DNA of 64,000 nucleotides from Piscicola geometra (lineage: Eukaryota > Annelida > Clitellata > Hirudinida > Piscicolidae), in assembly GCA_943735955.1 (NCBI GenBank), contig CALSEQ010000033.1:837001-901000 (forward strand), given 5' to 3'. How positions within the stretch are numbered: the first letter of the stretch is position 1; each line of letters opens with the position of its first letter. Shown here piece after piece: positions 50,201-63,092 of the stretch. The notes beneath the pieces were generated by a model. That model worked only from the letters and a program-made list of their open reading frames with translations. It ran no database searches and was not told the origin of the DNA. The translations under genes were made by a program, and so were the position numbers.

Positions 50201-52200
50201 TATGTAAATATGCAATATATGTAAATATGCAATATAAGTAAATATGCAATAAATGTAAATATGCACTATATGTAAATATGCAATAGATGTAAATATGCAA
50301 TATATGTAATTATGCAATATATGTAAATGTGCAATATATGTAAATATGCAATATATGTAAATATGCAAATATGCAATATATGCAATATATGCAAATATGC
50401 AATATATGTAAATATGCAATATATGTAAATATGCAATATATGTAAATATGCAATACATGTAAATATGTAATATATGTAAATATGCAATATATGTAAATAT
50501 GCAATATATGTAAATATGCAATATATGCAAATATGCAATCTATGTAAATATGCAATATATGTAAATATGCAATATATGTAACTATGCAATATATGTAAAT
50601 ATGCAATATATGTAAATATGCAATATATGTAAATATGCAATATATGTAAATATGCAATATATGTAAATATGCAATATATGTAAATTAGCAAAATATGTAA
50701 ATATGCAATATATGTAAATATGCAAATATGCAATATATGCAAATATGCATTATATGCAAATATGCAATATATGTAAATATGCAATATATGTAAATATGCA
50801 ATATATGTAAATATGCAATATATGTAAATATGCAATATATGTAAATATGCAATATATGTAAATATGCAATATATGTAAATATGCAATATATGTAAATATG
50901 CAATATATGAAAATATGCAATATATGTAAATATGCAAATATGCAATATATGCAAATATGCAATATATGCAAATATGCAATATATGTGAATATGCAATATA
51001 TGTAAATATGCAATATATGTAAATATGCAATATATGTAAATATGCAATATATTCAAATATGCAATTTATGTAAATATGCAATATATGTAAATATGCAATA
51101 TATGTAAATATGCAATATATGTAAATATGCAATATATGTAAATATGTAAATATGCAATATATGTAAATATGCAATATATGTAAATATGCAATATATGTAA
51201 ATATGCAATATATGTAAATATGCAATATATGTAAATATTCAATATATGTAAATTAGCAAAATATGTAAATATGCAATATATGTAAATATGCAAATATGCA
51301 ATATATGCAAATATGCAATATATGCAAATATGCAATATATGTAAATATGCAATATATGTAAATATGCAATATATGTAAATATGCAATATATGTAAATATG
51401 CAATATATGTAAATATGCAATATATGTAAATATGCAATATATGTAAATATGCAATATATGTAAATATGCAATATATGAAAATATGCAATGTATGTAAATA
51501 TGCAAATATGCAATATATGCAAATATGCAATATATGCAAATATGCAATATATGTGAATATGCAATATATGTAAATATGCAATATATGTAAATATGCAATA
51601 TATGTAAATATGCAATATATTCAAATATGCAATTTATGTAAATATGCAATATATGTAAATATGCAATATATGTAAATATGCAATATATGTAAATATGCAA
51701 TATATGTAAATATGTAAATATGCAATATATGTAAATATGCAATATATGTAAATATGCAATATATATAAATATGCAAATATGCAAATATGCAATATATGCA
51801 AATATGCAATATATGTAAATATGCAATATATGTAAATATGCAATATATGTAAATATGCAATATATGTAAAAATGCAAGATATGTAAATATGCAATATATG
51901 TAAATATGCAATATATGTAAGTATGCTATATATGTAAATATGCAATATATGTAAATATGCAATATATGTAATTATGCAATATATGTAAATATGCAATATA
52001 TGTAAATATGCAATATATGTAAATATGCAATATATGTAAATATGCAATATATGTAAATATGCAATATATGTAAATATGCAATGTATGTAAATATGCAAAT
52101 ATGCAATATATGCAAATATGCAATAAATGCAAATATGCAATATATGTAAATATGCAATATATGTAAATATGCAATATATGTAAATATGCAATATATGTAA
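47201..52200. repeat. Satellite zone F, left part (568-bp offset)
   Basis: No gene is present. The rare attagcaaaatatg variant has its tag at 50686 and 51254. The stretch 50685-51056 matches 51253-51624 closely at offset 568 (32 units plus three 8-bp half-units). A second relation links 49357-49698 with 51621-51962 (offset 2264) through atatattcaaat, the extra TATGTAAA half-unit and atatataaatatg. The zone also has scattered aatgtgc, ataagt and gcacta units. Confidence 0.7.
50366..50400. repeat. Extra 9-bp TATGCAATA half-unit
   Basis: Two TATGCAATA halves stand side by side before TATGCAAA, so one 9-bp half-unit has been added. The same kind of junction occurs near 15018-15036. It shows that either half of the 17-mer can be gained alone. 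Confidence 0.8.
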
Positions 52201-55200
52201 ATATGCAATTGATGTAAATATGCAATATATGTGAATATGCAAATATGCAATATATGCAAATTTGCAATATATGCAAATATGCAATATATGTAAATATGCA
52301 ATATATGTAAATATGCAATATATGTAAATATGCAATATATGTAAATATGCAATATATGTAAATATGCAATATATGTGAATACGCAAATATGCAATATATG
52401 CAAATGTGCAATATATGCAAATATGCAATATATGTAAATATGCAATATATGTAAATATGCAATATATGTAAATATGCAATATAAGTAAATATGCAATAAA
52501 TGTAAATATGCACTATATGTAAATATGCAATATATGTAAATATGCAATATATGTAAATATGCAATATATGTAAATGTGCAATATATGTAAATATGCAATA
52601 TATGTAAATATGCAAATATGCAATATATGCAAATATGCAATATATGCAAATATGCAATATATGTAAATATGCAATATATGTAAATATGCAATATATGTAA
52701 ATATGCAATACATGTAAAAATGTAATATATGTAAATATGCAATATATGTAAATATGCAATATATGTAAATATGCAATATATGCAAATATGCAATCTATGT
52801 AAATATGCAATATATGTAAATATGCAATATATGTAACTATGCAATATATGTAAATATGCAATATATGTAAATATGCAATATATGTAAATATGCAATATAC
52901 GTAAAAATGCAATATATGTAAATATGCAATATATGTAAATTAGCAAAATATGTAAATATGCAATATATGTAAATATGCAAATATGCAATATAAGCAAATA
53001 TGCAATATATGCAAATATGCAATATATGTAAACATGCAATATATGTAAATATGCAATATATGTAAATATGCAATATATGTAAATATGCAATATATGTAAA
53101 TATGCAATATATGTAAATATGCAATATATGTAAATATGCAATATATGTAAATATGCAATATATGAAAATATGCACTATATGTAAATATGCAAATATGCAA
53201 TATATGCAAATATGCAATATATGCAAATATGCAATATATGTGAATATGCAATATATGTAAATATGCAATATATGTAAATATGCAATATATGTAAATATGC
53301 AATATATGTAAATATGCAATATATGTAATTATGCAATATATGTTAATATGCAATATATGTAAATATGCAATATATGTAAATATGCAATATATGTAAATAT
53401 GCAATATATGTAAATATCCAAATATGCAATATTTGCAAATATGCAATATATGCAAATATGCAATATATGTAAACATGCAATATATGTAAATATGCAATAT
53501 ATGTAAATATGCAATATATGTAAATATGCAATATATGTAAATATGCAATATATGTAAATATGCAATATATGTAAATATGCAATATATGTAAATATGCAAT
53601 ATATGAAAATATGCACTATATGTAAATATGCAAATATGCAATATATGCAAATATGCAATATATGCAAATATGCAATATATGTGAATATGCAATATATGTA
53701 AATATGCAATATATGTAAATATGCAATATATGTAAATATGCAATATATGTAAATATGCAATATATGTAATTATGCAATATATGTTAATATGCAATATATG
53801 TAAATATGCAATATATGTAAATATGCAATATATGTAAATATGCAATATATGTAAATATCCAAATATGCAATATATGCAAATATGCAATATATGTAAATAT
53901 GCAATATATGTAAATATGCAATATATGTAAATATGCAATATATGTAAATATGCAATTGATGTAAATATGCAATATATGTGAATATGCAAATATGCAATAT
54001 ATGCAAATTTGCAATATATGCAAATATGCAATATATGTAAATATGCAATATATGTAAATATGCAATATATGTAAATATGCAATATATGTAAATATGCAAT
54101 ATATGTAAATATGCAATATATGTGAATACGCAAATATGCAATATATGCAAATGTGCAATATATGCAAATATGCAATATATGTAAATATGCAATATATGTA
54201 AATATGCAATATATGTAAATATGCAATATAAGTAAATATGCAATAAATGTAAATATGCACTATATGTAAATATGCAATATATGTAAATATGCAATATATG
54301 TAAATATGCAATATATGTAAATGTGCAATATATGTAAATATGCAATATATGTAAATATGCAAATATGCAATATATGCAAATATGCAATATATGCAAATAT
54401 GCAATATATGTAAATATGCAATATATGTAAATATGCAATATATGTAAATATGCAATACATGTAAAAATGTAATATATGTAAATATGCAATATATGTAAAT
54501 ATGCAATATATGTAAATATGCAATATATGCAAATATGCAATCTATGTAAATATGCAATATATGTAAATATGCAATATATGTAACTATGCAATATATGTAA
54601 ATATGCAATATATGTAAATATGCAATATATGTAAATATGCAATATACGTAAAAATGCAATATATGTAAATATGCAATATATGTAAATTAGCAAAATATGT
54701 AAATATGCAATATATGTAAATATGCAAATATGCAATATAAGCAAATATGCAATATATGCAAATATGCAATATATGTAAACATGCAATATATGTAAATATG
54801 CAATATATGTAAATATGCAATATATGTAAATATGCAATATATGTAAATATGCAATATATGTAAATATGCAATATATGTAAATATGCAATATATGTAAATA
54901 TGCAATATATGAAAATATGCACTATATGTAAATATGCAAATATGCAATATATGCAAATATGCAATATATGCAAATATGCAATATATGTGAATATGCAATA
55001 TATGTAAATATGCAATATATGTAAATATGCAATATATGTAAATATGCAATATATGTAAATATGCAATATATGTAATTATGCAATATATGTTAATATGCAA
55101 TATATGTAAATATGCAATATATGTAAATATGCAATATATGTAAATATGCAATATATGTAAATATCCAAATATGCAATATTTGCAAATATGCAATATATGC

Positions 55201-56560
55201 AAATATGCAATATATGTAAACATGCAATATATGTAAATATGCAATATATGTAAATATGCAATATATGTAAATATGCAATATATGTAAATATGCAATATAT
55301 GTAAATATGCAATATATGTAAATATGCAATATATGTAAATATGCAATATATGAAAATATGCACTATATGTAAATATGCAAATATGCAATATATGCAAATA
55401 TGCAATATATGCAAATATGCAATATATGTGAATATGCAATATATGTAAATATGCAATATATGTAAATATGCAATATATGTAAATATGCAATATATGCAAA
55501 TATGCAATATATGTAATTATGCAATATATGTTAATATGCAATATATGTAAATATGCAATATATGTAAATATGCAATATATGTAAATATGCAATATATGTA
55601 AATATCCAAATATGCAATATATGAAAATATGCAATATATGCAAATATGCAATATATGTAAATATGCAATATATGTAAATATGCAATATATGTAAATATGC
55701 AATATATGTAAATATGCAATATATGTAAATATGCAATATATGTAAATATGCAATATATGTAAATATGCAATATATGAAAATATGCACTATATGTAAATAT
55801 GCAAATATGCAATATATGCAAATATGCAATATATGCAAATATGCAATATATGTGAATATGCAATATATGTAAATATGCAATATATGTAAATATGCAATAT
55901 ATGTAAATATGCAATATATGTAAATATGCAATATATGTAAATATCCAAATATGCAATATTTGCAAATATGCAATATATGCAAATATGCAATATATGTAAA
56001 CATGCAATATATGTAAATATGCAATATATGTAAATATGCAATATATGTAAATATGCAATATATGTAAATATGCAATATATGTAAATATGCAATATATGTA
56101 AATATGCAATATATGTAAATATGCAATATATGAAAATATGCACTATATGTAAATATGCAAATATGCAATATATGCAAATATGCAATATATGCAAATATGC
56201 AATATATGTGAATATGCAATATATGTAAATATGCAATATATGTAAATATGCAATATATGTAAATATGCAATATATGTAAATATGCAATATATGTAATTAT
56301 GCAATATATGTTAATATGCAATATATGTAAATATGCAATATATGTAAATATGCAATATATGTAAATATGCAATATATGTAAATATCCAAATATGCAATAT
56401 ATGCAAATATGCAATATATGCAAATATGCAATATATGTAAATATGCAATATATGTAAATATGCAATATATGTAAATATGCAATATATGTAAATATGCAAT
56501 ATATGTAAATATGCAATATATGTAAATATGCAATATATGAAAATATTCAATATATGTAAA
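52201..56560. repeat. Satellite zone F, right part: 1747-bp higher-order repeat with 441-bp sub-blocks
   Basis: The attagcaaaatatg variant is at 52941 and 54688, and atttgc is at 53431 and 55178; both pairs are offset by 1747. The block 52513-53319 matches 54260-55066. Inside it, tgaaaatatgcactatatg recurs with its marker c at 53173, 53614, 54920, 55361, 55785 and 56141. Spacings are 441, 1306, 441, 424 and 356. The two shorter spacings differ from 441 by exactly one and five 17-bp units. Confidence 0.85.
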
Positions 56561-58805
56561 TATGCAAATATGCAATATATGCAAATATGCAATATATGCA
56601 AATATGCAATATATGTAAATATGCAATATATGTAAATATGCAATATATGTAAATTTGCAATATATGTAAATATGCAATATATGTAAATATGCAATTTATG
56701 TAAATATGCAATATATGTAAATATGCAATATATGTAAAGATGCAATATATGTAAATATGCAATATATGTAAATATGCAAATATGCAATATATGCAAATAT
56801 GCAATATATGCAAATATGCAATATATGCAAATATGCAATACATGTAAATATGCAATTTATGTAAACATGCAATATATGTAAATATGCAGTATATGTAAAT
56901 ATGCAATATATGTGAATATGCAATATATGTAAATATGCAATATATGTAAATATGCAATATATGCAAATATGCAATATATGTAAATATGCAATATATGTGA
57001 ATATGCAATATATGTAAATATGCAATATATGTAAATATGCAATATATGTAATTATTCAATATATGTAAATATGCAATATATGTAAATATGCAATATATGT
57101 AAATATGCAATATATGTAAATATGCAATATATGTAAATATGCAATATATGTAAATATGCAATATATGTTAATATGCAAATATGCAATATATGCAAATATG
57201 CAATATATGCAAATACGCAATATATGTAAATATGCAATATATGTAAATATGCAATATATGTAAACATGCAATATATTCAAATATGCAATATATGTAAATA
57301 TGCAATATATGTAAATATGCAATATATGTAAATATGCAATATATGTAAATATGCAATATATGTAAATATGTAAATATGCAATATATGTAAATATGCAATA
57401 TATGTAAATATGCAATATATATAAATATGCAAATATGCAAATATGCAATATATGCAAATATGCAATATATGTAAATATGCAATATATGTAAATATGCAAT
57501 ATATGTAAATATGCAATATATGTAAATATGCAATATATGTAAATATGCAATATATGTAAATATGCTATATATGTAAATATGCATTATATGTAAATATGCA
57601 ATATATGTAATTATGCAATATATGTAAATATGCAATATATGTAAATATGCAATATATGTAAATATGCAACATATGTAAATATGCAATATATGTAAATATG
57701 CAATATATGTAAATATGCAATATATGTAAATATGCAAACATGCAATATATGCAAATATGCAATATATGCAAATATGCAATATATGTAAATATGCAATATA
57801 TGTAAATATGCAATATATGTAAATATGCAATATATGTAAATATGCAATATATGTAAATATGCAATATATGTAAATATGCAATATATGTAAATATGCAATA
57901 TATGTAAATATGCAATATATGAAAATATGCAATATATGTAAATATGCAATATATGTAAATATGCAATATATGTAAATACGCAATATATGAAAATATGCAA
58001 TATATGTAAATATGCAAATATGCAATATATGCAAATATGCAATATATGCAAATATGCAATATATGTAAATATGCAATATATGTAAATATGCAATATATGT
58101 AAATTTGCAATATATGTAAATATGCAATATATGTAAATATGCAATATATGTAAATATGCAATATATGTAAAGATGCAATATATGTAAATATGCAATATAT
58201 GTAAATATGAAAATATGCAATATATGCAAATATGCAATATATGCAAATATGCAATATATGTAAAGATGCAATTTATGTAAATATGCAATATATGTGAATA
58301 TGCAATATATGTAAATATGCAATATATGTAAATATGCAATATATGTAAATATGCAATATATGTAAATATGCAATATATGTAAATATGCAATATATGTAAA
58401 TATGCAATATATGTAAATATGCAATATATGTAAATATGCAATATATGTAAATATGCAATATATGTAAATATGCAAATATGCAATATATGCAAATTTGCAA
58501 TATATGCAAATATGCAATATATGTAAATATGCAGTATATGTAAATATGCAATATATGTAAAAATGCAATATATGTAAATATGCAATATTTGAAAATATGC
58601 AATATATGTAAATATGCAAATATGCAATATATGCAAATATGCAATATATGCAAATATGCAATATATGTAAATATGCAATATATGTAAATATGCAATATAT
58701 GTAAATATGCAATATATGTAAATATGCAATATATGTATATATGCAATATATGTAAATATGCAATATATGTTAATATGCAATATATGTAAATATGCAATAT
58801 ATGTA

Positions 58806-58826
58806 AATATGCAATTATGTAAATAT
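58806..58826. repeat. Unit with a 1-bp deletion (gcaattatg)
   Basis: The unit reads gcaattatgtaaat instead of gcaatatatgtaaat, a single-base loss. Such non-half-unit indels are very rare in the window; the others I saw are near 24272 (+1) and 63078 (+2). Confidence 0.8.
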
Positions 58827-61800
58827 GCAATATATGTTAATATCCAAATATGCAAAATATGCAAATATGCAATATATGCAAATATGCAATATATGTAAAT
58901 ATGCAATATATGTAAATATGCAATATATGTAAATATGCAATATATGTAAATATGCAATATATGTAAATATGCAATATATGTAAATATGCAATATATGAAA
59001 ATATGCAATATATGTAAATATGCAAATATGCAATATATGCAAATATGCAATATATGTAAATATGCAATATATGTAAATATGCAATATATGTAAATATGCA
59101 ATATATGTAAATTTGCAATATATGTAAATATGCAATATATGTAAATATGCAATATAAGTAAATATGCAATATATGTAAATATGCAATATATGTAAAGATG
59201 CAATATATGTAAATATGCAATATATGTAATTATGAAAATATGCAATATATGCAAATATGCAATATATGCAAATACGCAATATATGTAAATATGCAATATA
59301 TGTAAATATGCAATATATGTAAACATGCAATATATTCAAATATGCAATATATGTAAATATGCAATATATGTAAATATGCAATATATGTAAATATGCAATA
59401 TATGTAAATATGCAATATATGTAAATATGTAAATATGCAATATATGTAAATATGCAATATATGTAAATATGCAATATATATAAATATGCAAATATGCAAA
59501 TATGCAATATATGCAAATATGCAATATATGTAAATATGCAATATATGTAAATATGCAATATATGTAAATATGCAATATATATAAATATGCAAATATGCAA
59601 ATATGCAATATATGCAAATATGCAATATATGTAAATATGCAATATATGTAAATATGCAATATATGTAAATATGCAATATATGTTAATATGCAAATATGCA
59701 ATATATGCAAATATGCAATATATGCAAATACGCAATATATGTAAATATGCAATATATGTAAATATGCAATATATGTAAACATGCAATGTATTCAAATATG
59801 CAATATATGTAAATATGCAATATATGTAAATATGCAATATATGTAAATATGCAATATATGTAAATATGCAATATATGTAAATATGTAAATATGCAATATA
59901 TGTAAATATGCAATATATGTAAATATGCAATATATATAAATATGCAAATATGCAAATATGCAATATATGCAAATATGCAATATATGTAAATATGCAATAT
60001 ATGTAAATATGCAATATATGTAAATATGCAATATATGTAAATATGCAATATATGTAAATATGCAATATATGTAAATATGCTATATATGTAAATATGCATT
60101 ATATGTAAATATGCAATATATGTAATTATGCAATATATGTAAATATGCAATATATGTAAATATGCAATATATGTAAATATGCAACATATGTAAATATGCA
60201 ATATATGTAAATATGCAATATATGTAAATATGCAATATATGTAAATATGCAAATATGCAATATATGCAAATATGCAATATATGCAAATATGCAATATATG
60301 TAAATATGCAATATATGTAAATATGCAATATATGTAAATATGCAATATATGTAAATATGCAATATATGTAAATATGCAATATATGTAAATATGCAATATA
60401 TGTAAATATGCAATATATGTAAATATGCAATATATGTAAATATGCAATATATGTAAATATGCAATATATGTAAATATGCAATATATGTAAATACGCAATA
60501 TATGAAAATATGCAGTATATGTAAATATGCAAATATGCAATATATGCAAATATGCAATATATGCAAATATGCAATATATGTAAATATGCAATATATGTAA
60601 ATATGCAATATATGTAAATTTGCAATATATGTAAATATGCAATATATGTAAATATGCAATATATGTAAATATGCAATATATGTAAATATGCAATATATGT
60701 AAAGATGCAATATATGTAAATATGCAATATATGTAAATATGAAAATATGCAATATATGCAAATATGCAATATATGCAAATATACAATATATGTAAAGATG
60801 CAATTTATGTAAATATGCAATATATGTAAATATGCAATATATGTAAATATGCAATATATGTAAATATGCAATATATGTAAATATGCAATATATGTAAATA
60901 TGCAATATATGTAAATATGCAATATATGTAAATATGTAAATATGCAATATATGTAAATATGCAAAATATGTAAATATGCAATATATATAAATATGCAAAT
61001 ATGCAAATATGCAATATATGCAAATATGCAATATATGTAAATATGCAATATATGTAAATATGCAATATATGTAAATATGCAATATATGTAAATATGCAAT
61101 ATATGTAAATATGCAATATATGTAAATATGCAATATATGTAAATATGCAACATATGTAAATATGCAATATATGTAAATATGCAATATATGTAAATATGCA
61201 ATATATGTAAATATGCAAATATGCAATATATGCAAATATGCAATATATGCAAATATGCAATATATGTAAATATGCAATATATGTAAATATGCAATATATG
61301 TAAATATGCAATATATGTAAATATGCAATATATGTAAATATGCAATATATGTAAATATGCAATATATGTAAATATGCAATATATGTAAATATGCAATATA
61401 TGTAAATATGCAATATATGTAAATATGCAATATATGTAAATATGCAATATATGTAAATACGCAATATATGAAAATATGCAATATATGTAAATATGCAAAT
61501 ATGCAATATATGCAAATATGCAATATATGCAAATATGCAATATATGTAAATATGCAATATATGTAAATTTGCAATATATGTAAATATGCAATATATGTAA
61601 ATATGCAATATATGTAAATATGCAATATATGTAAATATGCAATATATGTAAAGATGCAATATATGTAAATATGCAATATATGTAAATATGAAAATATGCA
61701 ATATATGCAAATATGCAATATATGCAAATATGCAATATATGTAAAGATGCAATTTATGTAAATATGCAATATATGTAAATATGCAATATATGTAAATATG

Positions 61801-61879
61801 CAATATATGTAAATATGCAATATATGTAAATATGCAATATATGTAAATATGCAATATATGTAAATATGCAATATATGTA

Positions 61880-61970
61880 AATATGTAAATATGCAATATA
61901 TGTAAATATGCAATATATGTAAATATGCAATATATATAAATATGCAAATATGCAAATATGCAATATATGC
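61880..61970. repeat. Example of the TATGTAAA half-unit cassette typical of zones F and G
   Basis: An extra TATGTAAA half-unit is followed by three canonical or near-canonical units, then atatataaatatgc and two successive TATGCAAA half-units. The atatataaatatg element of this cassette lies near 49497, 51761, 57417, 59475, 59577, 59931, 60981, 61931 and 62351. In zones A and B a cousin cassette (near 3851, 4521, 6051, 7134, 11345, 13421, 14541 and 15789) has gcaagtatgc in place of gcaaatatgc. Confidence 0.8.
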
Positions 61971-63067
61971 AAATATGCAATATATGTAAATATGCAATAT
62001 ATGTAAATATGCAATATATGTAAATATGCAATATATGTAAATATGCAATATATGTAAATATGCAATATATGTAAATATGCTATATATGTAAATATGCATT
62101 ATATGTAAATATGCAATATATGTAATTATGCAATATATGTAAATATGCAATATATGTAAATATGCAATATATGTAAATATGCAACATATGTAAATATGCA
62201 ATATATGTAAATATGCAATATATGTAAATATGCAATATATGTAAATATGCAAATATGCAATATATGCAAATATGCAATATATGTAAATATGCAATATATG
62301 TAAATATGTAAATATGCAATATATGTAAATATGCAATATATGTAAATATGCAATATATATAAATATGCAAATATGCAAATATGCAATATATGCAAATATG
62401 CAATATATGTAAATATGCAATATATGTAAATATGCAATATATGTAAATATGCAATATATGTAAATATGCAATATATGTAAATATGCAATATATGTAAATA
62501 TGCTATATATGTAAATATGCATTATATGTAAATATGCAATATATGTAATTATGCAATATATGTAAATATGCAATATATGTAAATATGCAATATATGTAAA
62601 TATGCAACATATGTAAATATGCAATATATGTAAATATGCAATATATGTAAATATGCAATATATGTAAATATGCAAATATGCAATATATGCAAATATGCAA
62701 TATATGCAAATATGCAATATATGTAAATATGCAATATATGTAAATATGCAATATATGTAAATATGCAATATATGTAAATATGCAATATATGTAAATATGC
62801 AATATATGTAAATATGCAATATATGTAAATATGCAATATATGTAAATATGCAATATATGTAAATATGCAATATATGTAAATATGCAATATATGTAAATAT
62901 GCAATATATGTAAATACGCAATATATGAAAATATGCAATATATGTAAATATGCAAATATGCAATATATGCAAATATGCAATATATGCAAATATGCAATAT
63001 ATGCAAATATGCAATATATGTAAATATGCAATATATGTAAATATGCAATATATGTAAATTTGCAATA

Positions 63068-63092
63068 TATGTAAATATTTGCAATATATGTA
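63068..63092. repeat. Unit with a 2-bp insertion (aaatatttgc)
   Basis: The array reads aaatatttgcaatatatg where aaatatgcaatatatg or aaatttgcaatatatg is expected, a gain of 2 bp. It follows directly after an aaatttgc unit, so it may be a slippage product between the two variants. Confidence 0.75.
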
